The notes beneath the pieces were generated by a model, which was not told where the DNA came from, did no database searches, and saw nothing but the letters and a program-made list of their open reading frames with translations. 64,000 bases of DNA from positions 1,798,001 through 1,862,000 of the forward strand of contig NZ_ARVX01000001.1 in NCBI RefSeq assembly GCF_000384375.1, written 5' to 3'. The stretch is from Methylotenera versatilis 79. Its GTDB lineage: Bacteria > Pseudomonadota > Gammaproteobacteria > Burkholderiales > Methylophilaceae. This document shows, piece after piece, positions 49,982 to 59,110 of the stretch. A program made the position numbers and the translations under genes. Each line of letters begins with the position of its first letter. Position 1 is the stretch's first letter.

Positions 49982-50296
49982 TTACTTGTTTTTCCTCGCT
50001 ATATTTTCTTTATTTGCATTTTGTGCGCGTTGCCTGCGCACTACCTTTGGATCCACAATTAATGCGCGGTAGATTTCAACTCTATCTAAATCCCGTAAGC
50101 TTGCATTTAGCTTGGTTAACTTGCTAAAGATGCCAATTTTATTCACCTTTAAATCAATCTCAGGAAATTGTTGCAAAATACCTGATGCGTAAATCGCGGT
50201 TTCAACTGTGGATTCTTGTGAAATTTTTACCGTTAAGATTAATTGCTTATTTGGCAATGCATAAGCAACTTCAACTGTAATCAATGCTTTATGCAT
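49982..50296 (-). CDS. rnfH: RnfH-family (RatB) protein
   Basis: A 104-residue ubiquitin-like beta-grasp protein of the RnfH/UPF0125 family (ITVEVAYALPNKQLILTVKI; IGIFSKLTKLNASLRDLDRVEIYRAL). The C-terminus is Arg/Lys/Asn-rich. The ATG at 50296 is preferred over a TTG two codons upstream. It lies 21 bp after ratA, the same order as ratA-ratB (yfjG-yfjF) beside smpB in E. coli. Role unclear. Confidence 0.85.
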   Translation of the reverse strand: MHKALITVEVAYALPNKQLILTVKISQESTVETAIYASGILQQFPEIDLKVNKIGIFSKLTKLNASLRDLDRVEIYRALIVDPKVVRRQRAQNANKENIARKNK

Positions 50297-50317
50297 ATTC
50301 AACGCGTACTGAATACG

Positions 50318-50755
50318 CTATTTTTCAGCGTAAACCTTGTCGGCTCTGGCAACGAAGCCATCTACAAATGTATTAGCAATATGGCTGAATACCGGCGCGA
50401 TTATTTTCTCTAAAAGATTATTGGCGAATTCATAATTTAATCTAAATTCGATTTTGCAGGCATCAGGTCGCAACTCAATAAAATGCCAATGACCATCCAA
50501 CTGTTTAAATGGCCCATCTTTTAACTTGATCTCCATGCGGTGTGGAAATTGTTTGATGTTTTGAGTGGTGAATTTTTGCTTTAATCCATGGTAATTGATA
50601 TGCAAAGTCGCGCTGGTGGAGGTTTCAGTGCGTTCGTGCAAATCAACACCGCCGCACCAAGGTAAGAATTTTGGATAATCTTCTACTGCATCTACTAACG
50701 CATACATTTGCGCGGCAGAGTGCATGACCAAAACCGTTTTTTCAACCTTATTCAT
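50318..50755 (-). CDS. ratA: RatA/COQ10-type START-domain protein
   Basis: A 145-residue START/SRPBCC protein (VDAVEDYPKFLPWCGGVDLHER; FANNLLEKIIAPVFSHIANTFVDGFVARADKVY). Homologues include coenzyme Q-binding COQ10 and E. coli RatA, reported to inhibit 70S ribosome association when overproduced. The position divergent to smpB is conserved. The ubiquinone-binding role is the more general family function; either is possible. Confidence 0.88.
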   Translation of the reverse strand: MNKVEKTVLVMHSAAQMYALVDAVEDYPKFLPWCGGVDLHERTETSTSATLHINYHGLKQKFTTQNIKQFPHRMEIKLKDGPFKQLDGHWHFIELRPDACKIEFRLNYEFANNLLEKIIAPVFSHIANTFVDGFVARADKVYAEK

Positions 50756-50926
50756 CCATTCTTTCTATCAATCAAACCTGACTTTGCTAAATTTGATGAG
50801 TCAACTTATTCCGTTAAGTCATTCGCTCACAAGTGCTTCCTATCATTTTTTGTTTGATAAAAAGAATGTGGATATTTATTAGCGTAAAATGCTATTTTAA
50901 GTTAAAACCCAATAAATGTTTGCAAT

Positions 50927-51376
50927 ATGAGCATCGCCCAAAATAAAAAAGCCTTTTTTGATTACTTTATCGAAGATAAATACGAAGCGGGTATTGTGCT
51001 GGAAGGCTGGGAAGTAAAAGCCATTCGTGATAATCGCGTTAATCTGAAAGAAGCTTACGTCATCATTCAGCGTGGCGAAATTTACATCATCGGCTGCCAT
51101 GTCACGCCATTAGGCGCAGCTTCTACGCATGTTCGTCCAGATGCGATTAGAACGCGTAAGCTATTGTTGCATAATGAAGAAATCATCAAACTAATAGAAA
51201 AAGTAGACCGCGCAGGTTATACGATTGTGCCGCTAGATATGCATTTTTCAAAAGGGCGCGTAAAAATTCAAATTGGTCTGGCAAAAGGTAAAAAACAACA
51301 CGATAAACGTGATACTGAAAAAGCCAGAGATTGGGAACGCGAAAAAGGCCGTATTATGCGCGCGCATAACAAATAA
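50927..51376 (+). CDS. smpB: SsrA-binding protein SmpB
   Basis: A 149-residue OB-fold protein: [39 protein letters not shown], and a basic C-terminal tail ([20 protein letters not shown]) that mimics mRNA in the decoding channel. It delivers tmRNA to stalled ribosomes. The tmRNA gene itself begins 115 bp downstream, a tight genetic pairing of the trans-translation partners. Confidence 0.96.
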   Translation: MSIAQNKKAFFDYFIEDKYEAGIVLEGWEVKAIRDNRVNLKEAYVIIQRGEIYIIGCHVTPLGAASTHVRPDAIRTRKLLLHNEEIIKLIEKVDRAGYTIVPLDMHFSKGRVKIQIGLAKGKKQHDKRDTEKARDWEREKGRIMRAHNK

Positions 51377-51472
51377 TTTTTTGAACAATTTTAGTGGTTA
51401 AGTATCATAAGATTACTGTTCAATATTAAGTTGCAAGGCTAATCAAACCAGATTTGCTTATATAAATTAGCG

Positions 51473-51478
51473 TATAAT
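51473..51478 (+). promoter_or_regulatory. -10 box of ssrA
   Basis: A perfect TATAAT 13 nt before the mature 5' end of tmRNA. A TTGCTT at 51454-51459 is too close (13 bp) to be a normal -35, so the -35 is unresolved. Confidence 0.55.
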
Positions 51479-51491
51479 TGAATTCTGTTTT

Positions 51492-51858
51492 GGGGCTGAC
51501 CAGGTTTCGACGTGGGTTACAAAGCAGTGCAGGGCATACCGAGGCTCAGATTACCTCGTAAATACAGCTGAAACAAGTATAGTCGCAAACGACGAAACTT
51601 ACGCTCTAGCAGCTTAGTTCTGCTAGACGCTGCACCATCTCTCCCGTGGGGTGGGTGGCCTTAAAACCATCGCAGCGTCATATACACGGGATACGTTTTA
51701 CGTTGGGTTACTTAGCGTAAAATTAACCTTAAGGTGACTCGTGTGCAAACTGCTTGTCTGTTGGTGTGTTGCACATTAAATCAAACAACAAGGCTAAGTA
51801 TGTAGAACTGTCTGTGGAGGATTTGCGGACGCGGGTTCGATTCCCGCCAGCTCCACCA
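51492..51858 (+). ncRNA. ssrA: Transfer-messenger RNA (tmRNA)
   Basis: The 5' end GGGGCTGACCAGGTTTCGAC and the 3' end GCGGGTTCGATTCCCGCCAG followed by CTCCACCA pair to form the alanine tRNA-like domain with encoded CCA. The 367-nt length and single-piece layout are normal. The tag reading frame (51585-51617) encodes ANDETYALAA, a typical betaproteobacterial tag. An open frame of 60 codons at 51754-51936 within and past the 3' end is not a gene. The RNA works with SmpB to rescue stalled ribosomes and mark the product for proteolysis. Confidence 0.98.
51585..51617 (+). other. tmRNA tag-peptide reading frame
   Basis: Resume codon GCA at 51585, then AAC GAC GAA ACT TAC GCT CTA GCA GCT and stop TAG, giving ANDETYALAA. 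The final Leu-Ala-Ala is the ClpXP/ClpAP recognition end. Confidence 0.95.
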
Positions 51859-51863
51859 ATAAT

Positions 51864-51892
51864 AAAAAAGCCACTCTTTGAGTGGCTTTTTT
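51864..51892. terminator. tmRNA terminator
   Basis: A 13-bp stem AAAAAAGCCACTC / GAGTGGCTTTTTT with a 3-nt loop, 5 nt after the CCA end. It also serves trhO on the opposite strand, whose stop codon is at 51897. Confidence 0.93.
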
Positions 51893-51896
51893 ATTA

Positions 51897-52850
51897 TTAT
51901 TTTTGCTTTTCACCAATATGCGCTTCTCCGCGTTGATTGGCTAAAATTACTTGCTTTTGCCTTTCGGTTAAACTCGCGCGCTTTTCCTCACTAATCGTGT
52001 TGTAGCAGTAAGGGCAGGAAATGCCAGGAGTGTATTGGGGGCTTTGCATTTCAGCGGGTGAGAGCGGATGACGACAGGCGTAGCATTGATCAAATTCGCC
52101 CACTTCTAAATTGTGTTTAACCGCTACGCGCTGGTCAAAAACAAAACATTCGCCTTGCCACAGACTATCTTTTTCATCCACCGTTTCTAGATATTTTAAA
52201 ATGCCGCCTTGCAGGTGATACACCTCTTCAAAGCCTTGGTCCATCATGTAGCTGCTGGCTTTTTCGCAACGAATTCCGCCCGTACAAAACATGGCGACTT
52301 TTTTGTGTTTGGTTTTATCTAGGTTTTTTGCCACGTACTCTGGAAATTCGCGGAATGTAGTCGTTTTGGGGTCAATTGCACCTTTAAAAGTGCCAATATC
52401 TACTTCGTAATCGTTGCGTGTATCAATCAAAATCACATCAGGATCGCTAATTAACGCATTCCAATCTTGTGGTTTTACATAAGTGCCGACTAGTTTGGTT
52501 GGGCTAACGCCTGCAACGCCAAGCGTCACAATTTCTTTTTTTAGTTTTACTTTCATGCGGTAAAACGGGTGTTCATCAGCAAACGACTCTTTATGTTCTA
52601 AATCCGCAAATTTGCCTTCAAAAATAGGTTCAGATCTTAAAAAATGCAGTACTTTTTGAATATCGTCAGACAAGCCAGCAATAGTGCCGTTGACACCTTC
52701 ACTTGCCAGTAATATCGTGCCTTTAATATGATGCGTTTCGCAGGCAGCAAGAATAGGCGCTTGTAAGTCAGTGTAATTAGGCAGGCTGACGAATTTATAT
52801 AGGGCGGTTGTTAGATACTTTTGCTGGGTCTTGGGTTTTATTTCAGGCAT
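51897..52850 (-). CDS. trhO: tRNA uridine(34) hydroxylase TrhO (rhodanese domain)
   Basis: A 317-residue YceA/TrhO protein with an N-terminal acylphosphatase-like domain ([16 protein letters not shown]), a central rhodanese with catalytic loop [15 protein letters not shown], and a C-terminal zinc-ribbon-like CxxC pair ([12 protein letters not shown]). It makes ho5U34 in tRNA with O2. The ATG at 52850 is preferred over the TTG five codons upstream. It lies 48 bp downstream of fhcC with no terminator visible, so read-through from the fhc operon is likely. Confidence 0.92.
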   Translation of the reverse strand: MPEIKPKTQQKYLTTALYKFVSLPNYTDLQAPILAACETHHIKGTILLASEGVNGTIAGLSDDIQKVLHFLRSEPIFEGKFADLEHKESFADEHPFYRMKVKLKKEIVTLGVAGVSPTKLVGTYVKPQDWNALISDPDVILIDTRNDYEVDIGTFKGAIDPKTTTFREFPEYVAKNLDKTKHKKVAMFCTGGIRCEKASSYMMDQGFEEVYHLQGGILKYLETVDEKDSLWQGECFVFDQRVAVKHNLEVGEFDQCYACRHPLSPAEMQSPQYTPGISCPYCYNTISEEKRASLTERQKQVILANQRGEAHIGEKQK

Positions 52851-52898
52851 GGTGATACTTAACAATTACTAAAAAAGCTATTTTAACACCTTCAATAA

Positions 52899-53585
52899 TT
52901 AAGCAGAAACATTGGTATTGCAAATGAGTATTTCGCCGTTGCCATCACATGCTAAATCGCCAGCATAACGCTGTACACGTAAGTTTTTAAGTGCATTAAA
53001 TGGTGTGTTGAATGCACTAAACGATTTGAAAAGTAAGGCTAAAAATGGCAAGGTGTGTGTGCCGCAATCTTGAATCGTGGCATGTAATTTAGGTGTTTGC
53101 GTGAGTAGGATCGTGCCGCGTTTCATGGCAAATCCAGTATTGCTGCCTATGTTGCCATAAATGCCGATTGTGCCGGCAATCATGCGACTGCCGCAATAGT
53201 CGCCAGCGTTGCCAGCGATTAAAATTAAGCCGCGCCGCATTTGATCACCAACACGATCATTAGCATTGCCATGGCAAATGATATTGCCGCCACGCATATT
53301 TGCACCTAAAAAATCGCCGCAATCACCTTCAATGGTGATTGTTCCGTGCGACATTTTATGGCCAATATAATCCAGTTGATGATGCGTGTTTTTGAAAATA
53401 ATATGATTGGCGTCTGTTCCTGAAATATCAAAGCAATCGGTAATTTTTGGTGAGTTTTTAGTGTTAAGTAAGCTTAAGTTTTCGATTTGAGCGGCAGTTA
53501 AGTTAGCCAAAATGTTAGGCGTTAAGCGGCGGCAATCAATGTTGTACGCCGAATCCGATTTAGGCGTGAATGTAAGCGCACTCAT
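52899..53585 (-). CDS. fhcC: Formyltransferase/hydrolase complex subunit C
   Basis: A 228-residue homologue of formylmethanofuran dehydrogenase subunit C (FwdC). The core is a right-handed beta-helix of repeats such as GDCGDFLGANMRGGNI, GNANDRVGDQMRRGLI and GNAGDYCGSRMIAGTI, shared with the glutamate synthase C-terminal domain. It is a structural subunit that in the Methylorubrum complex helps bind the methylofuran polyglutamate tail. It overlaps fhcD by 4 bp and is the last gene of the operon. Confidence 0.95.
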   Translation of the reverse strand: MSALTFTPKSDSAYNIDCRRLTPNILANLTAAQIENLSLLNTKNSPKITDCFDISGTDANHIIFKNTHHQLDYIGHKMSHGTITIEGDCGDFLGANMRGGNIICHGNANDRVGDQMRRGLILIAGNAGDYCGSRMIAGTIGIYGNIGSNTGFAMKRGTILLTQTPKLHATIQDCGTHTLPFLALLFKSFSAFNTPFNALKNLRVQRYAGDLACDGNGEILICNTNVSA

Positions 53586-54505
53586 GATGAAGCGACACCC
53601 ATAATTTCATGTAATTTAAAATGATGTGGGCCCAATTTTCCGCCATAATTACCTGCGGAAATACGCCTTACGCCGCTGACTTCACCTAAATCGCAAATGG
53701 CTTGAATGCCAACGCGTATGGATGTTGCGATATCATCAAATGACAGCCCATCAATCACAATTTCCATCACGCTTTCAATCTCGTCACTTAACTCACTATT
53801 CACCAAACCTTTTAATGTTGGACAAAAAGCATCATTGGTTGAGGCGAACATTTTCGGATATTTGCTGCCCACTTTAGAGCCAGATCTCACTACGCCGCCT
53901 GGAAATGGCATGATGACATTGGGCACTTGTTTCATGGCTTCAATCGCAGTTTCTGCTGCGTGCAAAGCGGCAGTTTGCGAGGTGGCTAAAATCAAAAAAT
54001 TACCACCACCAATCGCGCGTACCATTCCAGTGGTTTCCTGCACGAGAAATTCGCCGTCCATCACAGGAATGCGCCAATAGCGCTTTGATTTTCCATTGCT
54101 ATCTTGGATAAGTTTAGACGTTTGATAACCATCGCCAAAGTAGCGCAAATGTTTGCCTAAACTGATTTGATCATCAGATTCAATGCCTGCAAACGCAGCG
54201 GCGGTAGGGCAGGTTAGAATACATTGCCCCATGCGGGTTTCCAGCTGTTGCATTAATACTTTGCTGCCCATCGCAAACATTAAAATACTGATGCCTGGTC
54301 TGCCATCTGGCGTTTCATCTGCCGATAACTCCCGCTCAATTCCTGCCTCAACGCCACAGCCAATCACACTGGTAGCAAAACCTGTCATGGCGTTTGCAGC
54401 GTGATAAGCCCATTTATGGTTGAGTGCCGTGATAATCACGCGCGTGCCGCGCATATTGAATGCTTCCGCGAATGTGTCATCGATTTTTATTGAGTTGATA
54501 ATCAT
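53582..54505 (-). CDS. fhcD: Formylmethanofuran:tetrahydromethanopterin formyltransferase
   Basis: A 307-residue Ftr/FhcD protein (family about 300). It moves the formyl group between formyl-H4MPT and methylofuran. Conserved segments are TRVIITALNHKWAYHAANAM, CGVEAGIERELSADETPDGR and GVRRISAGNYGGKLGPHHF. The archaeal homologue works in methanogenesis; in methylotrophs it is part of Fhc. It begins 6 bp after the fhcA stop and overlaps fhcC by 4 bp. Confidence 0.96.
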   Translation of the reverse strand: MIINSIKIDDTFAEAFNMRGTRVIITALNHKWAYHAANAMTGFATSVIGCGVEAGIERELSADETPDGRPGISILMFAMGSKVLMQQLETRMGQCILTCPTAAAFAGIESDDQISLGKHLRYFGDGYQTSKLIQDSNGKSKRYWRIPVMDGEFLVQETTGMVRAIGGGNFLILATSQTAALHAAETAIEAMKQVPNVIMPFPGGVVRSGSKVGSKYPKMFASTNDAFCPTLKGLVNSELSDEIESVMEIVIDGLSFDDIATSIRVGIQAICDLGEVSGVRRISAGNYGGKLGPHHFKLHEIMGVASS

Positions 54506-54511
54506 GCGGTT

Positions 54512-56179
54512 TTAAAGTTGATTCGTGTGAGTGATAATGCCACCGCGGCCATCTTCGGCGATTTCATCATTCGATATTTTAAAGTTATCTAATTGAATCG
54601 TATGGTATTTATCGAAATATTGTTTCAAACCTTGTTCCACACCAATATCGAATGCAGGTTTTGCCGTATGCGTTTTACCCCAAACCACTTTGATTACTTT
54701 GCCATCTTTTACAACCAATTCACCATCTTTAAATACGTAATCAGGCTTGGCAAACATGGCTTCACGGTTCGGTTGATCTGTGTAAATTGTAATATCTGCC
54801 GCTGCGCCAACGCCTAAATAGCCGCGATCATTTAAGCCGATTAATTTAGCCGCGCCTGCACGCGTCATAATCGCGATTTCATATAAGCTATATTCGCGAT
54901 CTAAACTGGTTAAGTTGCTCATCGCTTGCGCGTCTAGGTTAAGTTTGGCAAACGCTTCATTTCTAAAATTTTTATCCATCAGCAAGCGAATCAAATGTGG
55001 ATAGCTTGTAAACGGCGCGCCATTTGGGTGATCTGTCGTTAAAAATATGCGCCACGGATCTTCAACTGACAGAAAAATTTCCAATCCAATCGCCCATTGC
55101 AGCGCGTTTACATAATTTTGATCACGATATTTAAACGGCACCACGCCACAGCCCGCATCGCATTCAATATCCATAATCACTGATTTTTTTGGATTGGCGT
55201 GCTTGGCGTTTAGGTGCTGCATCATGCTATCGCCAGAAGCAGTGACAGTTTGTCCGAACAGAATTTGCCCAACATCGGCGGTGATGTGTTTGTTTTTATT
55301 TAATGCTTCTGAAATTTGAGCGGCGGCGGATGAGAATTTTTTGTCGCCTTCTGCACCGTAACTGTGAAATTGAATATGTGTCAAATGCATGGGTACGCCG
55401 TCAGACGCACCCATCGTATTGAGTGTGGTTTCAAAATTTCCTGCGGCGCCCAAATTGTTGCAATGTACATGCAAAGGCTTGGCGATGCCTAAATCATGCA
55501 CTGCACGACTTAAACTTTTTAGAATTTGGCGTGGTGAAATTTGGTAATGACTATGATTTTCGTCTAAATCTAATCGGCGTTGATTGAATTTAAATGCCGA
55601 AATGCCACCAGGATTAACCACTTTAATGCCAATTGCTTGTGTCGCGTGCAATGTCCATGCAACGTAGTCATTAATCACTTTTTGGTCTGCATTGCTACTT
55701 AATAGGCGCAAAAAGTAATCGTCATTGCCGAGCATGGCGTAGCCGCCTTTGTCTATCATCGGTGTGTCAGCCATTTCAAGATGTGCCTGGCGTGCATTAA
55801 TCGGCAAAATCGCAGGCTCAAAAGCAGCGGTATAACCCATTTCAATATATCTAAAGCCGGTATCGCTGGTATTTGGCGTTGCGTGATGGTTGCAATTCGG
55901 CGTGCAAATATGCGCTTCTGGTTCGCTATAGCTTTTGCTTTCTTGGAATTCGGGCAACATCATGCGCGCGATATTTACCTTGCCACCACCGATATGGCTG
56001 TGCATATCAATCGCGCCAGCCATCACAATTTTTCCAGTTAAATCAAGAGTTTGGCTTATTTTTTCATGGCTGGCTGGCTTGGCAATAATTTTACCATCGC
56101 GAATATAAATATCCTGTACAACACCATCTGCACCCATGACTGGACAGTAAATTCTGCCATTTTTTAAATGTGTAATCAC
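54512..56179 (-). CDS. fhcA: Formyltransferase/hydrolase complex subunit A (metallo-hydrolase)
   Basis: A 555-residue amidohydrolase-superfamily subunit homologous to FwdA/FmdA. The metal ligands are visible: H60 and H62 in IDMHSHIGGG, a candidate carboxylated Lys in IGIKVVNPGG, His in LHVHCNN and HLTHIQFH, and Asp in FLTTDHPNG. It hydrolyses formyl-methylofuran to formate. It overlaps fhcB by 4 bp (ATGA), so translation is coupled. Confidence 0.96.
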   Translation of the reverse strand: MITHLKNGRIYCPVMGADGVVQDIYIRDGKIIAKPASHEKISQTLDLTGKIVMAGAIDMHSHIGGGKVNIARMMLPEFQESKSYSEPEAHICTPNCNHHATPNTSDTGFRYIEMGYTAAFEPAILPINARQAHLEMADTPMIDKGGYAMLGNDDYFLRLLSSNADQKVINDYVAWTLHATQAIGIKVVNPGGISAFKFNQRRLDLDENHSHYQISPRQILKSLSRAVHDLGIAKPLHVHCNNLGAAGNFETTLNTMGASDGVPMHLTHIQFHSYGAEGDKKFSSAAAQISEALNKNKHITADVGQILFGQTVTASGDSMMQHLNAKHANPKKSVIMDIECDAGCGVVPFKYRDQNYVNALQWAIGLEIFLSVEDPWRIFLTTDHPNGAPFTSYPHLIRLLMDKNFRNEAFAKLNLDAQAMSNLTSLDREYSLYEIAIMTRAGAAKLIGLNDRGYLGVGAAADITIYTDQPNREAMFAKPDYVFKDGELVVKDGKVIKVVWGKTHTAKPAFDIGVEQGLKQYFDKYHTIQLDNFKISNDEIAEDGRGGIITHTNQL

Positions 56180-57396
56180 TTAAGCAAAGCCTCAATCTGG
56201 CGCGCAACTTCACTTAATGTCGGCAAATTATTTTCACGTACTTTTTTTAATGGCAGAATCACAGCTGAATCCACTCTAAATAATGTGCCGCCGCAATCTA
56301 AGCCGGGTGTGGCAATGGGGATAAATACATCGGGCGTTTGTTCGAGTTTTGTATTGGCATTACCTAAAACAATCAATGGGTGAGGTGTTTGTGTTGGCAA
56401 TATTTTGGCATTAAAACTATTTACCCAAACTATCGCATCATGGTCAGTTTTTTCATTATTAAGGCTAAAACCACTCAACCAAGTATTGGCGTTATTGGCG
56501 GTTGTATCACCATCGCTGCCACCTAGTGATAAGCCTGCCGCGCGGCCTGTGCTGTTGTTATCATTTTGGTTAAGTAAAGCCACTGTTTCGGTAATGCTTT
56601 GAATCGTAAGTTCTGCATGTGGAAAATCTAGATCCTTTGCAATCCAAGCCAGCACAGCATATTTGGCTTTTTTTAATTTGTCAGCCACTGCGATTAAATC
56701 ACTTATTTGAATACCAGCCACGCTTAGTGTTTTCAGTATTTTTCCAGCGATTAAAGCACGTAAAACCGCCATTATTTCAGATAAATCAGCTGTGCTGCAA
56801 TTGAGTGAGGTGGGTTGTTTGCCATCTGGTGAAGCGCCTGCTTTGGTGTTGAGATTTTCGCCAATATAAATCACTTCACGTTGCTTAGAATCTATAAACA
56901 TGGCGTCAGATTGTTGATTACTTAACCATACAAAACGCTCAAAAAATCGCGTGTTGTGCGAAACAATGTCCGTGCCAATACACACAATCACATCTGCACG
57001 ATTTTTTACTTCAGTCAGCGTTGTCGTTTGCCAGCCAGAACTTTGTAGTACCGCCATATTACGCGCCATGCTTTGCGCGTTTATGTGTTGTAAGCTGCCA
57101 TTGGTTTTATTCGCCAAATTATAAATGGCACGAAAACCTTGCACATCCGTACTTAAGCCTGCAAATAAAGGTTTTTTGCTGGTTTTTAATAAACCTGCAG
57201 CGTGTGAAATTGCTTGTTTTAAAGTAACAGATTCACCATTAATTTTTGGTGAGTCATCACTTAAAGGTTGCTCAAAAAACTGGATGCTTTTTGGACAGGC
57301 CGTATTTAAAACCTTGATGCGTGATTGTTTATTTTCAATGAGTACATCGTCGCACAACAAACCGCAAGCTGGGCAGGTGGCGACTATTGTTTTCAT
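56176..57396 (-). CDS. fhcB: Formyltransferase/hydrolase complex subunit B
   Basis: A 406-residue homologue of formylmethanofuran dehydrogenase subunit B (molybdopterin oxidoreductase fold). The N-terminus keeps C8, C11, C15 and C34 (TCPACGLLCDDV ... TACPKS), the spacing of the archaeal [4Fe-4S] site. In bacteria the subunit is considered non-redox and structural, since formyl-methylofuran is hydrolysed rather than reductively made. In-frame ATGs at 57453 and 57435 lack a ribosome-binding site; AAGGT precedes the ATG at 57396, which also gives the family N-terminus. First gene of fhcBADC, divergent from the DUF2721 gene. Confidence 0.93.
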   Translation of the reverse strand: MKTIVATCPACGLLCDDVLIENKQSRIKVLNTACPKSIQFFEQPLSDDSPKINGESVTLKQAISHAAGLLKTSKKPLFAGLSTDVQGFRAIYNLANKTNGSLQHINAQSMARNMAVLQSSGWQTTTLTEVKNRADVIVCIGTDIVSHNTRFFERFVWLSNQQSDAMFIDSKQREVIYIGENLNTKAGASPDGKQPTSLNCSTADLSEIMAVLRALIAGKILKTLSVAGIQISDLIAVADKLKKAKYAVLAWIAKDLDFPHAELTIQSITETVALLNQNDNNSTGRAAGLSLGGSDGDTTANNANTWLSGFSLNNEKTDHDAIVWVNSFNAKILPTQTPHPLIVLGNANTKLEQTPDVFIPIATPGLDCGGTLFRVDSAVILPLKKVRENNLPTLSEVARQIEALLK

Positions 57397-57547
57397 ATTA
57401 CCTTGTGTGTTCACGTTATCTTGCTTTATTTCCATGATGAGATTTTGCCACAATTCGTGCCGGACATGCTTTTGATTTTCATGCTTTTAACTTTCAAGCG
57501 ATACCGTTAAAATGGGTTTAATCCATTATTTTGAATACAAAAAGCAT

Positions 57548-58018
57548 ATGCAAATTATTACCGAAAATTTAACCAACGTCGCACATGTGATTCAATTAGC
57601 CGTTGCACCTGTATTTTTGCTAACCGGCATCGGCGCCATTTTAAGCGTACTTACAGGCCGACTTGGCCGAATAGTTGACCGTTATAGAGTGCTAAACGAA
57701 ACGGAAATTGCATTGCCTCAAAATAAATTAAACGAGTTATCTATATTATCTGTTCGCGCATCGTGGGTGCATTGGGCCATTACGCTATGCACCGCATCTG
57801 CACTGTTTGTTTCACTGGTTATTGGTGCTTTATTTGTAGGTGCAGTGGTCCATATTGACCCATCGCGCATCGTTTCAATTTTATTTATTGTCACCATGGC
57901 AAGCTTGATTGTTGGCTTAGGTTGTTTTCTGCGCGAGATATCGTTATCGGTTCATATTTTTGATGCGAGTAAAGACGATGCTCGAAAATCACTCAAAACT
58001 TTAAAGCGCAAGAATTAA
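57548..58018 (+). CDS. DUF2721 membrane protein
   Basis: A 156-residue inner-membrane protein with three predicted TM segments (about 10-36, 72-100, 110-135) and the DUF2721 signature LTGRLGRIVDRYRVL after the first. An ATG at 57512 is in frame, but it overlaps a likely -10 box (TAAAAT, 57508-57513), so 57548 (M-Q-I-I-T-E-N) is preferred. Function unknown. It diverges from fhcB and is followed by a terminator. Confidence 0.82.
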   Translation: MQIITENLTNVAHVIQLAVAPVFLLTGIGAILSVLTGRLGRIVDRYRVLNETEIALPQNKLNELSILSVRASWVHWAITLCTASALFVSLVIGALFVGAVVHIDPSRIVSILFIVTMASLIVGLGCFLREISLSVHIFDASKDDARKSLKTLKRKN

Positions 58019-58044
58019 ATTGAGTGAGTGAAAGTGAATAAATG

Positions 58045-58071
58045 AAAAAAGAGGCTATAGCCTCTTTTTTT
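58045..58071. terminator. Bidirectional terminator
   Basis: A 13-bp self-complementary stem AAAAAAGAGGCTA / TAGCCTCTTTTTT between two convergent genes. Confidence 0.88.
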
Positions 58072-58092
58072 GTAACAAAAATCTTCAGTTAA

Positions 58093-58398
58093 TTATTTTT
58101 TACCACATTTAACTGGCTTGGCAGACTCAAGCTCTTTTACTACACCTTTTTTGTGCTCAACTTCAACACATGAGCCCACAACTAACGGGCCGTGATCATT
58201 ATCAATTTTCGTTTTATCCGTCACTTCAACCTGTTGACCACTAACGACCCAAATGCCAGGATTTTCAGCCGGACGGCTTTCAACGGTGCCGTAAAATTCT
58301 TCATCTGCAAAAGCAGGGTTGCTTAATGCAAAACAGCTAGCTGCAATCAATAAGCCTGCCTTTAATGAAAAAAGTGGATTAGTTTTAATCGTATTCAT
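58093..58398 (-). CDS. Small periplasmic beta-barrel-like protein (DUF5666-like)
   Basis: A 101-residue protein with a signal peptide (core LLIAASCFALSNPAFA, cleavage near residue 31). The mature 70 residues form short beta strands (EFYGTVESRP, GIWVVSGQQVEVTDKTKI, VGSCVEVEHKKGVVKELE), an OB-like pattern seen in DUF5666 proteins. Two Cys remain in the mature part. The start has a strong AGGAG site. Function unknown. Confidence 0.8.
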   Translation of the reverse strand: MNTIKTNPLFSLKAGLLIAASCFALSNPAFADEEFYGTVESRPAENPGIWVVSGQQVEVTDKTKIDNDHGPLVVGSCVEVEHKKGVVKELESAKPVKCGKK

Positions 58399-58705
58399 AT
58401 CATTCTCCTAAATTAAGCGGTGAAATCAGTTTTTAACAACTGAGGTGTAATACGAATATTAGTGAACATCATCTACCTAACGTATAGGATAGATACGGAT
58501 TTTTTTGTAGGAATTGATGAGGTCTTTTATTAATTTGAAAGATAAAATTAGGTTATGCAATTTCTATAAACAAAATTTATCTTGTAAGTAATGCAATTGG
58601 AATAATAATTTTTATGGTTTATCAAATCCATCAAAAATGTTAGAATTTGCATCTTTCTAAGTTGTTCATTTAATTATTTTTATTTTAAATCTTGTGGAGT
58701 TTCAA
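58399..58705. promoter_or_regulatory. Divergent intergenic region upstream of ndk
   Basis: 307 bp, AT-rich and without a gene. A candidate ndk promoter is TTATCA (58619-58624), a 16-bp spacer and TAGAAT (58641-58646). No other structure beyond a short CCTA/TAGG repeat near 58478-58490. Confidence 0.4.
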
Positions 58706-59110
58706 ATGGCAGTAGAGCGTACCCTTAGCATTATCAAACCTGACGCAGTGGCAAAAAACGTGATTGGTCAAATTTATACGCGTTTTGAAAACGCCGGTTT
58801 AAAAATCGTTGCAGCTAAATTGACGCAATTGACTAAAGCTGAGGCTGAAGGTTTCTATGCTGTGCACGCAGCACGTCCGTTTTTTAACGATTTAGTTAAA
58901 TTCATGATTTCTGGCCCTGTAATGATTCAAGCGTTAGAAGGCGAAGGCGCTGTGTTGAAAAATCGTGATTTGATGGGCGCAACAAACCCTAAAGATGCGG
59001 CTGCTGGTACGATTCGCGCAGACTTTGCTGAAAGTATCGATGCAAATGCTGTGCATGGTAGTGATTCTGCTGAAAACGCAGCGATTGAAATTAAATATTT
59101 CTTTGGTTAA
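58706..59110 (+). CDS. ndk: Nucleoside diphosphate kinase
   Basis: A 134-residue enzyme. The active-site His is in NAVHGSDS, with the Kpn-loop region [13 protein letters not shown] and [19 protein letters not shown]. It balances NTP and dNTP pools using ATP. The ATG at 58706 follows TGGAG; an in-frame GTG at 58694 is upstream of that site and rejected. The protein ends at IEIKYFFG, about seven residues before the usual C-terminus (E-x-Y-P-R type tail). Confidence 0.95.
   Translation: MAVERTLSIIKPDAVAKNVIGQIYTRFENAGLKIVAAKLTQLTKAEAEGFYAVHAARPFFNDLVKFMISGPVMIQALEGEGAVLKNRDLMGATNPKDAAAGTIRADFAESIDANAVHGSDSAENAAIEIKYFFG

Noticed and set aside
51754-51936. 60-codon open frame over the 3' part of tmRNA
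   Set aside because: It overlaps the conserved tRNA-like 3' domain and the terminator of ssrA; the encoded peptide has no ribosome-binding site and no protein character.
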